From contig NZ_JANFAU010000002.1 in the NCBI RefSeq assembly GCF_026130605.1, positions 1 through 64,000 of the forward strand: a DNA stretch of 64,000 nt, written 5' to 3'. The stretch is from Sphingomonas lycopersici (lineage in GTDB: Bacteria; Pseudomonadota; Alphaproteobacteria; Sphingomonadales; Sphingomonadaceae). This document shows, one piece after another, positions 35,882-45,585 of the stretch. The translations under genes were made by a program, and so were the position numbers. The notes beneath the pieces are model-generated. The model was not told the DNA's origin and did no database searches. It saw only the letters and a program-made list of their open reading frames with translations. Within the stretch, counting starts at the first letter, position 1, and the number at the start of each line of letters is the position of its first letter.

Positions 35882-36345
35882 TGCTGAGTTCGCCGAAGCC
35901 GCTCGCCTCGCTCTCGTCGGGGCTGCTCGCGCGCAAGGGGCAGGCCCGCCCCGCGATGCGCCCGCAGGGGTACGCCAATCTCGCCAGCGCGGGTGACGCG
36001 CTGGGCTGGAACGACATGGGCGATGCGCCCGCCGTCGCGCCCGCGCCGCCGGTGCTCGCCGAGCGGGAAGCGCTGCGCGAGGAGGTCGAGCGCGCGCCGG
36101 CGCCGGCCGCGATCCACGTCTCGGTGGCGACCGCGGTGCGGCTCCGTCGCGAAACCGCGCACCGCCGCAAGGCCGCCTTTACCTTGCGGCTCGACGAGGA
36201 TCGCCATCTGCGGCTCCGCCTCGCCTCGGCGACGCGCAACCGTTCGGCGCAGCAGATCGTGACCGAGGCGCTGGACGCCTTCATCGCCAGCCTGCCGGAA
36301 GTGGAGACGCTCGTCGCGCAGCTCCCGCCGCGCAAGAAGCGCTGA
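35881..36345 (+). CDS. Ribbon-helix-helix-like partner of ParA
   Basis: A 154-residue protein. The first 70 residues are Ala/Pro-rich and probably disordered; the middle is basic (RLRRETAHRRK); the C-terminal half reads KAAFTLRLDEDRHLRLRLASATRN RSAQQIVTEALDAFI (in two runs), a beta strand with alternating hydrophobic/basic residues followed by two helices, the pattern of ribbon-helix-helix DNA-binding dimers. Coupled to the ParA gene by TGATG. In short ParA systems such a partner binds the centromere site and stimulates the ATPase. No direct repeats that could be the site are evident. Function inferred. Confidence 0.65.
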   Translation: MLSSPKPLASLSSGLLARKGQARPAMRPQGYANLASAGDALGWNDMGDAPAVAPAPPVLAEREALREEVERAPAPAAIHVSVATAVRLRRETAHRRKAAFTLRLDEDRHLRLRLASATRNRSAQQIVTEALDAFIASLPEVETLVAQLPPRKKR

Positions 36346-36359
36346 TCGGAGCAATCGAC

Positions 36360-37658
36360 ATGGTCTTGAGGATTCGGGCGATCGCCGGCCTTGGCCTCCC
36401 GGCGTTGATTTTCGGCAGCACGCTGGTCGGTTGCGCGCATGACGGCGGCGGGATCGCCGCCGCCGGGAGCCGCGCCGTGGTGCGCAGCGAAGAACGCGCC
36501 GCAGCGAATGCGGCCAAGGCGCGCGAGGCGCTCGAACAAGGGAGGCCGGCCGAGGCCGTTTCGCTTGCCGAGGCGGCGGTTGCGATGCAGCCGGTCGATG
36601 CGCGCTATCGCATGTTGCTCGCGCAAAGCTATCTCAAGGCAGGGCGCTTCCTCTCGGCCGAGGCGGCCTATGGCGACACGTTGAAGCTCGCGCCGGGCGA
36701 TGCGCGCGCGGCGCTCAATCTGGCGCTGGCGCAGATCGCGAGCGGGCATATGGCGGCGGCGCTGACCACGCTGGATACGCATCAGGCACTGATCAACCCG
36801 GCCGATCGCGGGCTCGCGCTGGCGCTGGCCGGCGACGCGGAGGCGGGCGTACAGGTGTTGACCGCCGCCGTCCGTTCCCCGGATGCGACCGCCAAGGCGC
36901 GGCAGAATCTCGGGCTCGCGCTCGCATTGTCAGGGCATTGGATCGAGGCGCGCAGCATGGCGGGGATCGATCTGTCGCCGACCGAGGCCGACGAGCGGGT
37001 CATGCAATGGGCGGCATTCGCCAAACCCGATCATGCGTCCGATCAGATCGCCGCGCTGCTCGGGGTGAAAGCGGCGAAGGATCCGGGGCAACCGGTTGCG
37101 CTGGCGCTCAACGCGTCGGTGCCGGTTGCCGTGGCGAAGGGCGAACCCGTCCAGGTGTCGCAGCCGGTGCCTGCCGCGGTTCCGGCGTCTGCGCCTGTTG
37201 TTGTCGCATCCGTGCCGTCACCCGTGGCGCCGAGGATCGTCTTTGCGCCACGCGTCGAGGTGGTTCAGGCCGTGCCGCCGGCGATCCCCTACAAGCGCCC
37301 GGTCGTTACCGCGCGCGCCGATGTGGCGCCCCGTCGTCCGGCACCTTTGCGGGCGGCGCAGAAGGGCGATTGGTTCGTCCAGATCGGCGCTTATGATTCG
37401 GCCGGGGCCGCGAAGAGCGCATGGTCACGCGCCCAGCAGCGTTACGCGGGGTTTGCGCGCGAGGCGCCGACGGGGATGACCGTCAAAGCCGGCGGTCGCG
37501 AATTCTATCGCCTGTCGGTCGGCGGCTTCGCGCGTAGCGATGCGGAGGCCACCTGCCGCGCCTATCGTGCGAAGGGCGGCACATGCTTCGTCCGCACCGG
37601 GGCGGGCGACCAGACCGCGGCTTGGAGCAAGGGTAAGGTGCAGATCGCGGCGCGGTAA
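36360..37658 (+). CDS. TPR lipoprotein with C-terminal SPOR domain
   Basis: A 432-residue predicted lipoprotein: signal ending LIFGSTLVGC (lipobox LVGC, Cys near residue 25), TPR-type helices (EALEQGRPAEAVSLAEAAVAMQP; YRMLLAQSYLKAGRFLSAEAAYG; RQNLGLALALSGHW), a long Ala/Val/Pro linker (about 250-345), and a SPOR domain KGDWFVQIGAYDSAGAAKSAWSRA...FYRLSVGGFARSDAEATCRAYRAKGG. It thus links the envelope with denuded septal peptidoglycan. It follows the RHH gene by 14 bases and probably forms one operon with the ParA pair, so the set may couple partition or polarity to division; role otherwise unknown. Confidence 0.82.
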   Translation: MVLRIRAIAGLGLPALIFGSTLVGCAHDGGGIAAAGSRAVVRSEERAAANAAKAREALEQGRPAEAVSLAEAAVAMQPVDARYRMLLAQSYLKAGRFLSAEAAYGDTLKLAPGDARAALNLALAQIASGHMAAALTTLDTHQALINPADRGLALALAGDAEAGVQVLTAAVRSPDATAKARQNLGLALALSGHWIEARSMAGIDLSPTEADERVMQWAAFAKPDHASDQIAALLGVKAAKDPGQPVALALNASVPVAVAKGEPVQVSQPVPAAVPASAPVVVASVPSPVAPRIVFAPRVEVVQAVPPAIPYKRPVVTARADVAPRRPAPLRAAQKGDWFVQIGAYDSAGAAKSAWSRAQQRYAGFAREAPTGMTVKAGGREFYRLSVGGFARSDAEATCRAYRAKGGTCFVRTGAGDQTAAWSKGKVQIAAR

Positions 37659-37672
37659 GCGGGGCCTCTCAA

Positions 37673-37755
37673 CCGTTCGGGCTGAGCCTGTCGAAGCGCT
37701 GTCCTTTTCTTCGCAAGGAAGAAGGACAGCGCTTCGACAAGCTCAGGGCGAACGG
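37673..37755. repeat. Type B hairpin repeat
   Basis: CCGTTCGGGCTGAGCCTGTC and GACAAGCTCAGGGCGAACGG as outer arms, CTGTCCTTTTC/GAAGGACAG inside. It lies between the convergent TPR-SPOR and pyrC-like genes. Confidence 0.8.
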
Positions 37756-37766
37756 AGCGGGAGTTG

Positions 37767-38981
37767 CTACCCTAGTTCGCGCCCGCCCTTGAAGATCCGG
37801 CGGACGCGGCCCTGTACCGGCAGGCCGTCGAATGGCGTATTGCCGGCGCTTCCTGCCAGCGCCTCCGAATCGATCAGCCACGGCGCCTGGACGTCGATCA
37901 GGATCACGTCGCCCGGCGCGCCCGGCCTCAGCACACCTGCCTCGACCCCCAACACCCGCGCCGGATTGCGCGCGAGCAGCGCGAACAGCCGATCGAGGGG
38001 GAGCCCCTGGTCGCGCGCAAGCCCCAGCGCGAGCGCGAGCAGCGTCTCCGCCCCCGAGGCACCGGGGCTCGCGTCCGCATAAGGCAGGCGCTTTTCCTCA
38101 GGTCCGCGCGGGTCGTGGCCCGAGCACAGCACATCGATCGTCCCGTCGGCCAGCGCGGCGAGCGCGGCGCGGCGATCCTCCTCGCTGCGTAGCGGCGGGG
38201 AGAGAAGCGCGAAGGTGCGGAAATCGCTCATCGCGATATCGGACAGCAGCAGGTGCGCGGGGGTGATCCCGCACGTCATCTTCACCCCGCGGCGCTTGGC
38301 CGCACGCACCAGATCGAAGCCCGCGGCGGTGGTCACCTGCCGGACGTGGATCGTCGCGTCGGCATCCTCCGCCAGCATCAGATCGCGCGCGATCGCCAGC
38401 GCTTCGGCGACCGCCGGCGCGGACGGCAGCCCGAGGCGGGTCGCGGTCTCGCCGCTCGTCGCGACCGCGTCGCCGGTCAGGCCGGCATCCTCGGCATGCG
38501 TGATCAGCGCCAGCCCGAGATCGCGCGCATAATCGAGCACGCGCCGCATCACCCCCGAATCGGCGATCCAGCGCCGCCCGGTGCCCACCGCGCGCGCGCC
38601 GGCCGATTCGCAGATCGCCATTTCGGCGAGCTCCGTGCCTGCCAGCCCACGCGTCGCGGCGGCGATCGGGTGGATCCACAGATCGGGCCGCCCGATCAGC
38701 GCCGAGCGCTGGACGATCCCCGGTTCGTCGAGCACCGGGGATTGATCGGGCATCAGCCCGACACGGGTGATCCCACCGGCGCGGAACGCCGCGCGGTCGA
38801 TCGCCGCGACGCCGAGATCGACGATCCCCGGCGCGAGCACCAGCCCGTCGCAATCGATCACCGTCGCGCCCTCAGCGGGCGCGGCCGCGATCATCCCGTC
38901 GGTGACATAGAGGTCGCCGCGCCGCTCGCCGCCCGCGGGGCAGACGATCCGCGCGTCGCGGAAATGCAGCGGCGCGGTCAT
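37767..38981 (-). CDS. Non-catalytic dihydroorotase homologue (PyrX/PyrC' type)
   Basis: A 404-residue amidohydrolase-fold protein. It aligns with dihydroorotase ([17 protein letters not shown]..., [33 protein letters not shown]) but the first metal motif HxH, expected after PGIVDL, reads GVAA, so the paired zinc cannot be held. Such dead dihydroorotases form the structural core of the bacterial ATCase holoenzyme (PyrB/PyrX). Its start overlaps the pyrB stop (ATGA), as in that complex. A catalytic pyrC must be elsewhere in the genome. High confidence in family and loss of HxH; the structural role is by analogy. Confidence 0.85.
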   Translation of the reverse strand: MTAPLHFRDARIVCPAGGERRGDLYVTDGMIAAAPAEGATVIDCDGLVLAPGIVDLGVAAIDRAAFRAGGITRVGLMPDQSPVLDEPGIVQRSALIGRPDLWIHPIAAATRGLAGTELAEMAICESAGARAVGTGRRWIADSGVMRRVLDYARDLGLALITHAEDAGLTGDAVATSGETATRLGLPSAPAVAEALAIARDLMLAEDADATIHVRQVTTAAGFDLVRAAKRRGVKMTCGITPAHLLLSDIAMSDFRTFALLSPPLRSEEDRRAALAALADGTIDVLCSGHDPRGPEEKRLPYADASPGASGAETLLALALGLARDQGLPLDRLFALLARNPARVLGVEAGVLRPGAPGDVILIDVQAPWLIDSEALAGSAGNTPFDGLPVQGRVRRIFKGGRELG

Positions 38982-39970
38982 GCCCAGCCCTCCACGCCGC
39001 GCGCGCGGCGCGTCAGCACGTCGAGGCAGGCCATGCGCACCGCCACCCCCATCGCCACCTGCTCGGTGATCGCCGAGCGCTCGGCATGATCGGCGACGCT
39101 CGAATCGATCTCGATCCCGCGGTTCATCGGCCCCGGGTGCATCACCAAAGCATCGGGCTTGGCGCGCGCCAGCCGCTCGGGGGTAAGTCCGTAACGCAGG
39201 CGATATTCGCGCGGGGAGGGGACATAGCCGCCCGACATACGCTCCGTCTGGAGGCGGAGCATCATCACGACGTCAGCCCCGTCCAACGCCGCGTCGAAAT
39301 CGGTGAAGGCGGTGACCCCCATCCGTTCGATCGCCGGGGGCATCAACGTGGTCGGCGCGCAGACCCGCACCTCGGCGGCGAGCGCAGTGAGCGCCAGGAT
39401 GTTCGATCGCGCGACCCGGCTGTGAAGCAGATCGCCGCAGATCACGACGCGCTGATGCGCGATCGCGCCGCGGCGGCGGCGGATCGTCAGCGCGTCGAGC
39501 AGTGCCTGGGTCGGATGTTCGTGGCGCCCGTCGCCGGCGTTGAGCACCGGGCAATCGACCTTGTCCGCGATCAGCCGCACCGCCCCCGACGACATGTGCC
39601 GGATGACGATCACGTCGGCGCGCATCGCGTTGAGCGTCATCGCGGTATCGATCAGCGTCTCGCCCTTCTTCACGCTCGATTGCGCGGCGTGCATGTTGAC
39701 CACATCGGCGCCGAGCCGCTTCCCCGCGATCTCGAACGAGAGCAAGGTGCGGGTCGAATTCTCGAAAAAGGCGTTGATCTGGGTCAGCCCGGCAAGGCGC
39801 TTGTCGGGTGCGGCATGCTCGGCATTGGGCATGATCCACCGTTCCGCTTCGTCGAGCAGGAACATGATTTCATGCGGTTGAAGGCCCTCGATCCCGGTGA
39901 GGTGGCGGTGCGGGAAAACGGCGCCGCCGGGGATCAGGGTGGCGGGGCGGTGGTCCGACATGTCAGGCAT
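38978..39970 (-). CDS. pyrB: Aspartate carbamoyltransferase catalytic subunit
   Basis: A 330-residue ATCase chain making carbamoyl aspartate for pyrimidines. The carbamoyl phosphate site [20 protein letters not shown], the [10 protein letters not shown] loop, [30 protein letters not shown] and the aspartate-binding HPGPMNRG are visible. No PyrI regulatory subunit is nearby; the partner is the downstream PyrX-like protein. Start by ATG 39970 (MPDMSDHR) or 39961 (MSDHR), neither with a clear ribosome site. Length normal. Confidence 0.95.
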   Translation of the reverse strand: MPDMSDHRPATLIPGGAVFPHRHLTGIEGLQPHEIMFLLDEAERWIMPNAEHAAPDKRLAGLTQINAFFENSTRTLLSFEIAGKRLGADVVNMHAAQSSVKKGETLIDTAMTLNAMRADVIVIRHMSSGAVRLIADKVDCPVLNAGDGRHEHPTQALLDALTIRRRRGAIAHQRVVICGDLLHSRVARSNILALTALAAEVRVCAPTTLMPPAIERMGVTAFTDFDAALDGADVVMMLRLQTERMSGGYVPSPREYRLRYGLTPERLARAKPDALVMHPGPMNRGIEIDSSVADHAERSAITEQVAMGVAVRMACLDVLTRRARGVEGWA

Positions 39971-40005
39971 CGAAGCCGGGCGGATAATAGCCGGATGCCG
40001 CGCAG

Positions 40006-40464
40006 TCAAACCCGGACCAGCGCATCGATCGCCCCCTGCAGAATATAAGCGGCGGCCATCTTGTCGACCAGCTCGGCGCGCTTGGCGCGGCTGGCGTCCT
40101 GCTCGATCAGCGTGCGCGTCACCGCCTGGGTCGACCAGCGCTCGTCCCACAGCAGGATCGGGCCGAGATCGGCGAGGTTGCGCGCAAAGGCGCGGGTCGA
40201 CTGGCTGCGCGGGCTTTCGCTCCCGTCGAGGTTGATGGGGAGGCCAATGACGATCCCCGTCACGGCCTGCGCGCTCATCAACTCGGCGAGCGCGGCCTTG
40301 TCCTTGGTGAATTTGGTGCGGCGGATCAGCAGCGCGGGGCTGGCGAAGGTCCATTGCGCGTCGCACAAGGCGGTGCCGATCGTCTTGGTGCCGACATCGA
40401 GACCGATCAGCCGCCCGCCGTGCGGCAGCGCCTCGCGAAATTCGGCGGCGGCGAGGGTGATCAT
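40006..40464 (-). CDS. ruvX: Putative Holliday junction resolvase RuvX
   Basis: A 152-residue YqgF/RuvX protein, an RNase H-fold nuclease connected with 16S rRNA processing and DNA junction resolution. Key segments are [18 protein letters not shown] (first Asp), [14 protein letters not shown], and [20 protein letters not shown] with [17 protein letters not shown] near the end. Its ATG at 40464 overlaps the upstream DUF3089 stop (ATGA). It precedes pyrB on the same strand with a 35-base gap, a common order. Confidence 0.92.
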   Translation of the reverse strand: MITLAAAEFREALPHGGRLIGLDVGTKTIGTALCDAQWTFASPALLIRRTKFTKDKAALAELMSAQAVTGIVIGLPINLDGSESPRSQSTRAFARNLADLGPILLWDERWSTQAVTRTLIEQDASRAKRAELVDKMAAAYILQGAIDALVRV

Positions 40465-41558
40465 TTCGCCGCCAGCCGCCGCGCCGCGTCCGCGCGGACA
40501 TCGGCCCAGAACAAGGCGTAATCGTAGACGTGGTAATTGTTGCCCGGCAGCACATAGGGGCCGAGCTGCGGCGCTTCGCCGATCAGCAGGAAGCCGCGCC
40601 CGGCGCAGCGCGCGGGTACTTCGCGCGGTTTGGCGGTCGCACCCGACATGTCCTGCGCCGGGAACAGCGTGCCGTGGTTGGCGCTGGCGGGCGCGGTGGC
40701 GTTGGCGGTGCCGGTCAGCGGGTTGGTGCAGACCATTCGCGTGCCGCGGCGCGGCTTGCCGTCGAGCCCGGTCGAGGCGTCGAACGTGTCGAGAATAAGG
40801 GTCGGATCGGCGGGCTCGGCGAAGCTTTGCCACGACAAGAGGCAGCCGCGCTGATCGGGCGCGGTGCATTCGGGCAGCCCGAGTGCCGGCAGATCGGCGG
40901 TGCGGCTCACCGGCCAGCCGACGACATAGGCCGCAACGACGCGCTTCATGAGCGGCGTTCCCGCAACACGCTCGCGGAGCAGCCGGGTGAGGTGCAGCGC
41001 GCCCTGACTATGTCCGGCGAGGATGATGGGGCGATCCGGCCCGACCGCCTTGAGGAACACGTCGAATGCCTGGGTCACGTCGCCATAAGCGAGATCGAAC
41101 GCGCGCTGCGCCTCGGCCTTGCCCGTCATGAACGCACCGAAGGTCGCCTGACGGTAGCGCGGTGCCCAGATGTCGCCGGCGGCGTTGAACGCGCTCGCCT
41201 GTCCGCGGAGGTACAAGGCGGCGCGCTCATTGGCCTCCTTGTCGTCGAGCGCCGCGTTCCAGTGGTCGCGTTCGAGATAGGAGGTGGGGTGGATGAAGAA
41301 GATCGCCGCGCCTTGCCCCGGCTTCGGCTTGTAGCCCGGCGGGGTCCAGAGCGCGGGATTGTCCTTGATGTCCGGCCGCGCCAGCCACATCTTGGCCGAG
41401 TCATAGCTATTGCCGGGCAGTGCTGCCTGGGGCTCGAACGTGCCGGTGGGAACGAACCGCCAGCGGATCAGCTCATTGCCCCAGATGCGGAACACGAACG
41501 CCGCGATGATCACCAGCGCGGTGACAAAGGCGACGACATAAAGGAATTTGCGGGCCAT
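40461..41558 (-). CDS. DUF3089 alpha/beta hydrolase
   Basis: A 365-residue protein with an N-terminal membrane anchor (residues about 5-26) and an alpha/beta-hydrolase core. The nucleophile elbow is [16 protein letters not shown], with [23 protein letters not shown] upstream, [16 protein letters not shown], and [16 protein letters not shown] at the end. This is the DUF3089 family of putative esterases/lipases. The active site probably faces the periplasm. The ATG at 41558 was taken because the family begins here. It shares an ATGA overlap with ruvX. Confidence 0.87.
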   Translation of the reverse strand: MARKFLYVVAFVTALVIIAAFVFRIWGNELIRWRFVPTGTFEPQAALPGNSYDSAKMWLARPDIKDNPALWTPPGYKPKPGQGAAIFFIHPTSYLERDHWNAALDDKEANERAALYLRGQASAFNAAGDIWAPRYRQATFGAFMTGKAEAQRAFDLAYGDVTQAFDVFLKAVGPDRPIILAGHSQGALHLTRLLRERVAGTPLMKRVVAAYVVGWPVSRTADLPALGLPECTAPDQRGCLLSWQSFAEPADPTLILDTFDASTGLDGKPRRGTRMVCTNPLTGTANATAPASANHGTLFPAQDMSGATAKPREVPARCAGRGFLLIGEAPQLGPYVLPGNNYHVYDYALFWADVRADAARRLAAK

Positions 41559-41653
41559 CGCGCGCCTGCCTGCCCCAGCGGGGCGGCCTGCGCAATGGTC
41601 GGCGCGAAAGGCGGGCATTGCCTTTGCGCGCCGCACAATGGTAGCGGCGGCGC

Positions 41654-41941
41654 ATGTCAGTCGACACCGCCACCGTGAAAAAAGTCGCGAGCCTCGCCCG
41701 GATCGCGATCGACGATGCCGCCGCCGAGCGGCTCGTGCCCGAATTGAACAATATCCTTGGCTGGATCGAACAGCTCGGGGAGGTCGACACGCAAGGTGTC
41801 GCGCCGATGACCGCGGTGATCCCCAATACGTTGCGCCTGCGCGACGATGTCGTCACCGATGGCGGTATCCGCGACGCGGTGCTGGCCAATGCGCCGGCGG
41901 CCGAGCACGGCTTCTTCACCGTGCCGAAAGTGATCGAATGA
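41654..41941 (+). CDS. gatC: Glutamyl-tRNA(Gln) amidotransferase subunit C
   Basis: A 95-residue GatC, the small linker subunit that holds GatA and GatB together in the enzyme converting Glu-tRNA(Gln)/Asp-tRNA(Asn) to the amide. Typical pattern: [42 protein letters not shown] then [21 protein letters not shown] and [20 protein letters not shown]. Divergent from the DUF3089 gene. Its stop overlaps the start of a 21-codon ORF that in turn overlaps gatA. Confidence 0.95.
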   Translation: MSVDTATVKKVASLARIAIDDAAAERLVPELNNILGWIEQLGEVDTQGVAPMTAVIPNTLRLRDDVVTDGGIRDAVLANAPAAEHGFFTVPKVIE

Positions 41942-42003
41942 CAATCACCGATCGCCATTCGATCCTCCAGCATCACGTCCGTTTCCGGGGCAAATTCGCA
42001 TGA
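41938..42003 (+). CDS. 21-codon micro-ORF linking gatC to gatA
   Basis: ATG at 41938 (within gatC's stop: ATGA) opens [21 protein letters not shown] and ends TGA at 42001-42003, which shares the ATGA junction with the gatA start at 42000. Both junctions are four-base overlaps, so one ribosome could run gatC, the micro-ORF and gatA in sequence. The gap between gatC and gatA is thus entirely used. The peptide is basic and has no known relative; its purpose may be only re-initiation. Whether it is translated is not known. Confidence 0.5.
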   Translation: MTITDRHSILQHHVRFRGKFA

Positions 42004-43484
42004 CCATTCTTACCGACCTCGGCATCCGCCAGATTCGTGACGGCGTGCGCGCCGGCGAGTTTTCCGCGCGGGAAGTGGCGGACGCCTTCATTGTCGCGGT
42101 GAGCCGCGCCAAGCCGCTCAACGCCTTTCTCGTCGAGACCCCCGATCACGCGATCGCCGCCGCCAATGCCGCGGATGCGGCGCGCGCCGCCGGTGAAGCG
42201 CTCAAGCCGCTCGCCGGGGTGCCGATCGGGATGAAGGATCTGTTCTGCACCAAGGGCGTGCCGAGCACCGCGGCGAGCCACATTCTCGAAGGCTTCACGC
42301 CGACCTACGAATCGACCGTCTCGCAGAAATTGTGGGATGCCGGCGCGGGGATGCTCGGCAAGCTCAACATGGACCAGTTCGCCATGGGCTCGTCCAACGA
42401 GACCAGCGCGTTCGGCAACGTCGTCTCGCCTTGGCGGCGCAACGATGGCGGCAATGCCGCGCTCGCCCCGGGCGGATCGTCGGGCGGGTCGTCGGCGGCG
42501 GTCGCCGCGCGGATCGCGCCGGGCGCGACCGGCACCGATACCGGCGGCTCGATCCGCCAGCCCGCCGCCTTCACCGGGATTTCGGGGATCAAGCCGACCT
42601 ATGGCCGCTGCTCGCGCTGGGGGGTGATCGCCTTCGCCTCGTCGCTCGATCAGGCCGGGCCGATGGCGCGCGACGTGCGCGATTGCGCGATCATGCTCGA
42701 GGCGATGACCGGGTTCGATCCCAAGGACGCCACCTCGCTCAACCTGCCGGTGCCGACGTGGGAGGCGAACCTCAATGCCAGCCTTGCCGGCAAGCGCGTC
42801 GGCGTCCCGCGCGAATATCGCGTCGACGGGATGCCGGCGGAGATCGAGGCCTTGTGGCAGCAGGGGATCGAATGGATGCGCGATGCCGGCGCCGAGGTGG
42901 TCGAGGTATCGCTGCCGCACACCAAATATGCGTTGCCGGCCTATTACATCATCGCCCCCGCCGAAGCCTCGTCGAACCTCGCGCGTTATGACGGGGTGCG
43001 TTACGGGCTGCGCGACCTGCCCGACGGTGCGAATTTGCAGCAAATGTATGCCGCGACGCGCGCCGACGGCTTCGGCGACGAGGTGAAGCGCCGCATCCTG
43101 ATCGGCACCTATGTGCTCTCGGCCGGCTTCTACGACGCTTATTACACCCAGGCGCAGAAGGTCCGCACGCTGATCGCGCGCGATTTCGAGGCCGCGTGGG
43201 AAAAGTGCGACGTGCTGCTGACCCCGACCGCGCCTTCCGCCGCCTTCGCGCTGGGCGAGAAGCAGGCCGATCCGCTCGCAATGTACCTCAATGACGTGTT
43301 CACCGTGCCCGCCAGCCTTGCCGGCCTGCCCGCGATGAGCGTGCCGGGCGGGGTGGATGCGGCGGGGCTGCCGCTCGGGCTGCAGATCATCGGCAAGCCG
43401 CTCGACGAACAAAGCGTACTCGACGCCGCACTGGCGATCGAAGAGCGCGCCGGCTTCGTCGCGCGGCCGCATGCATGGTGGTGA
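42000..43484 (+). CDS. gatA: Glutamyl-tRNA(Gln) amidotransferase subunit A
   Basis: A 494-residue amidase subunit that releases ammonia from glutamine. Catalytic Lys79 in [14 protein letters not shown], the cis-Ser160 in [20 protein letters not shown] and the nucleophile Ser184 in [15 protein letters not shown] are all present. Length and C-terminus ([13 protein letters not shown]...[15 protein letters not shown]) are normal. Coupled upstream through the 21-codon ORF. gatB, usually next, is 2.1 kb away. Confidence 0.97.
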   Translation: MTILTDLGIRQIRDGVRAGEFSAREVADAFIVAVSRAKPLNAFLVETPDHAIAAANAADAARAAGEALKPLAGVPIGMKDLFCTKGVPSTAASHILEGFTPTYESTVSQKLWDAGAGMLGKLNMDQFAMGSSNETSAFGNVVSPWRRNDGGNAALAPGGSSGGSSAAVAARIAPGATGTDTGGSIRQPAAFTGISGIKPTYGRCSRWGVIAFASSLDQAGPMARDVRDCAIMLEAMTGFDPKDATSLNLPVPTWEANLNASLAGKRVGVPREYRVDGMPAEIEALWQQGIEWMRDAGAEVVEVSLPHTKYALPAYYIIAPAEASSNLARYDGVRYGLRDLPDGANLQQMYAATRADGFGDEVKRRILIGTYVLSAGFYDAYYTQAQKVRTLIARDFEAAWEKCDVLLTPTAPSAAFALGEKQADPLAMYLNDVFTVPASLAGLPAMSVPGGVDAAGLPLGLQIIGKPLDEQSVLDAALAIEERAGFVARPHAWW

Positions 43485-43619
43485 TCTGACGCTGGGTGCC
43501 CCCGGAAGCGATCGTGCGGACGGTGAAACATCTGTCGGCTGTGGCGTTTTTACGACCTGCGAGGTTGCCACCGCATCCTCGATCCGTAGGTTAAGGACTG
43601 ATTATCCTGCGGAGCAGCA

Positions 43620-44633
43620 ATGTTAGGGGAAGCGACGATCGACTATCTTGATCGCCCGACGGCGAAAGCTGTGGCTTCGCGTCTGACCGGGCGGATCGGG
43701 CTGTTGTCGAACGCCAATCTTTCGCCGTGGATCAATTGGAGCACGCTCGCTCCGCCCTTGTTTCACGAGATCGGCAAGCTGACCGATAGCGTGGAGATCG
43801 CACCCCCGCCGTTGCGCTCAGGACGGATCGGGGGCTGGGCCGGGGCGCTCGGCCAAGCATGGTCGGTCCGCCACATGTTCCAGTTCCAGTCGTCATCGAA
43901 GCCCGAAACGCCGCTGCTGCTCGTGTCGGCGATGCGCGGGCTGGTTCATCGTGCGGCATTCGTCGTCGATCCGTGGCGGCCGCAGCTGAAGAAGATCGCG
44001 ATCGGCGCGCGGCTGCAGCGGCTCGATCACGTTTTCATTCCCTATCACGAGGCATGGGAAGAGCTGTCGCGCGGCGGCGCGGACGAGCGCTATCACTGGC
44101 TGCCGTTCGGGATCGATACCAATGTGTTCGACAGCCACGCGGCGACGCGTGACGTCGATATCTATTGGATGGGCCGGCGCTACGATCCGCTGCACCGCGC
44201 GTTGCTCGATTACAGCGAGCGGAACGGTCTCAATTACGCTTATACCGGCAAGATCAGCATGTTCGACGATCCGGCGGCGCTGGGCCATTTCGTCAGCCGG
44301 TGCCGCTATTTCGTGGTGACGCCGCCCGATCTCGACAATCCGGTGCGCACTGGCGGGTTCAGTCCGTTGGTGATGCGCTACCTTGAGGGGTTGGCGGCGG
44401 GGTGCCGGCTGCTCGGTGTCTTGCCGAAAAGCGGGGAGTTCCAGAATTTGCTGCCACGCGATGCGATCCTGGAAGTCGCGCCGGACGGGCACGATCTGGC
44501 GGAAAAACTGGCGTTCGATGCGACGAACACGGCGGGGTGGGAAGCGTCGGCAGCCGCGACCCGCCTGGTCCGCGAGCATCACGGCTGGTCGGCGCGCGCA
44601 CATTCGATCGTCAACGCGCTCGCGGCGGGTTGA
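43620..44633 (+). CDS. CgeB-like glycosyltransferase
   Basis: A 337-residue protein with a GT-B-type C-terminal half: IPYHEAWEELSRGGADERYHWLPFGIDTNVFDSH, then DVDIYWMGRRYDPLHRALLDY, and SPLVMRYLEGLAAGCRLLGVLP (the glycine-containing sugar-nucleotide segment). This is the style of the CgeB/YkvP spore and capsule glycosyltransferases (GT family 1-like). ATG 43620 follows GCGGAG. It lies between gatA and gatB and converges, 0 bases apart, with an FkbM methyltransferase gene. It probably decorates a surface polysaccharide or glycolipid; substrate unknown. Likely a later insert into the gat locus. Confidence 0.75.
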   Translation: MLGEATIDYLDRPTAKAVASRLTGRIGLLSNANLSPWINWSTLAPPLFHEIGKLTDSVEIAPPPLRSGRIGGWAGALGQAWSVRHMFQFQSSSKPETPLLLVSAMRGLVHRAAFVVDPWRPQLKKIAIGARLQRLDHVFIPYHEAWEELSRGGADERYHWLPFGIDTNVFDSHAATRDVDIYWMGRRYDPLHRALLDYSERNGLNYAYTGKISMFDDPAALGHFVSRCRYFVVTPPDLDNPVRTGGFSPLVMRYLEGLAAGCRLLGVLPKSGEFQNLLPRDAILEVAPDGHDLAEKLAFDATNTAGWEASAAATRLVREHHGWSARAHSIVNALAAG

Positions 44634-45458
44634 TCAGCGTGGGCTCGACAATAGCGCCAGCAGGTCGGGCTCGCGCGTCGCGATCATGTTTCCCATGCGG
44701 AAATTCTCGTCGGCGTAGCTGTAATCCCTGAACTCGACGTGGTGCGGGTAGAGCCTGCCGATCTTATATCCGCATGCCGCGAGCATGGCGCTGGTCTGGT
44801 AGAGCAAGCGGCCGGCGGGAATCCAGGTATCGCCATATTCGAACTGGATCATCCTTGGCGCGCGATCTCCGCCGAGCAATTGGTTCGCGCCGTCGAGCAC
44901 GAAGGCATCATGCCCTTCGACGTCGACCTTGAGCAGATCCGGCGGCGGCGCGCCCTCCGCGATCAACTGGTCGATTGTGCTGACCGGGCAGGTGATCGTT
45001 TGGAGGTCGCCGCCCGCGAACCATTTGCTGCTCGAACGCGGGGTGATCGAATTGGTCGTGTCATGATCCTTGTTCCAGGTGACCTCGACCGATCCCGCCG
45101 CATCGGACAGCCCGATATTGCGGATCGTCAGCCAATCCGCATCGCGATGCCGCGCGGCCAGCAATTCGGCGATCGGCGGAAGGATCTCGAAACTGGTGAC
45201 CCGTGCCGTCGGCATCGCGCTATGCACCGCATCCGCCCATTCGCCGTGATGCGCGCCGACGTCCCAGATCGTCAGCGGGCGGGCACCGGCCCATCGCGCG
45301 AAACATTGTATCGCGAAACGCTCGCCGTTGCGGTCGAACTCGAAAAAAGCGTCATTGTGCCAGGCGCGCAAGTATTTTTCGCATATCACTGCGATGCCCT
45401 TGATCGGCGCGCTGCGCCGGTGGGAACGGATCATCTGGCGTGCTGTTCGTCCCAGCAT
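44634..45458 (-). CDS. FkbM family methyltransferase
   Basis: A 274-residue SAM-dependent methyltransferase of the FkbM type. Visible blocks: [21 protein letters not shown] (SAM-binding), [52 protein letters not shown] and IQFEYGDTW, a well-known pattern in O-methyltransferases acting on sugars of polysaccharides or macrolides. It is on the minus strand with its stop abutting that of the glycosyltransferase, and starts 127 bases from divergent gatB. Both genes look like an accessory sugar-modifying pair inserted in the gat locus. Confidence 0.88.
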   Translation of the reverse strand: MLGRTARQMIRSHRRSAPIKGIAVICEKYLRAWHNDAFFEFDRNGERFAIQCFARWAGARPLTIWDVGAHHGEWADAVHSAMPTARVTSFEILPPIAELLAARHRDADWLTIRNIGLSDAAGSVEVTWNKDHDTTNSITPRSSSKWFAGGDLQTITCPVSTIDQLIAEGAPPPDLLKVDVEGHDAFVLDGANQLLGGDRAPRMIQFEYGDTWIPAGRLLYQTSAMLAACGYKIGRLYPHHVEFRDYSYADENFRMGNMIATREPDLLALLSSPR

Positions 45459-45585
45459 GCTTTCACCCTCTCTTGTTCTCCCCGGCCGCTATGGGCATAG
45501 CCGATCTGCGAACGGCGGCGAGAGGCCAATGGGGCCACTCGGGGCTTTTGAAAGCCGTACCGTCGGGAATATTGCGGAAAGACAG

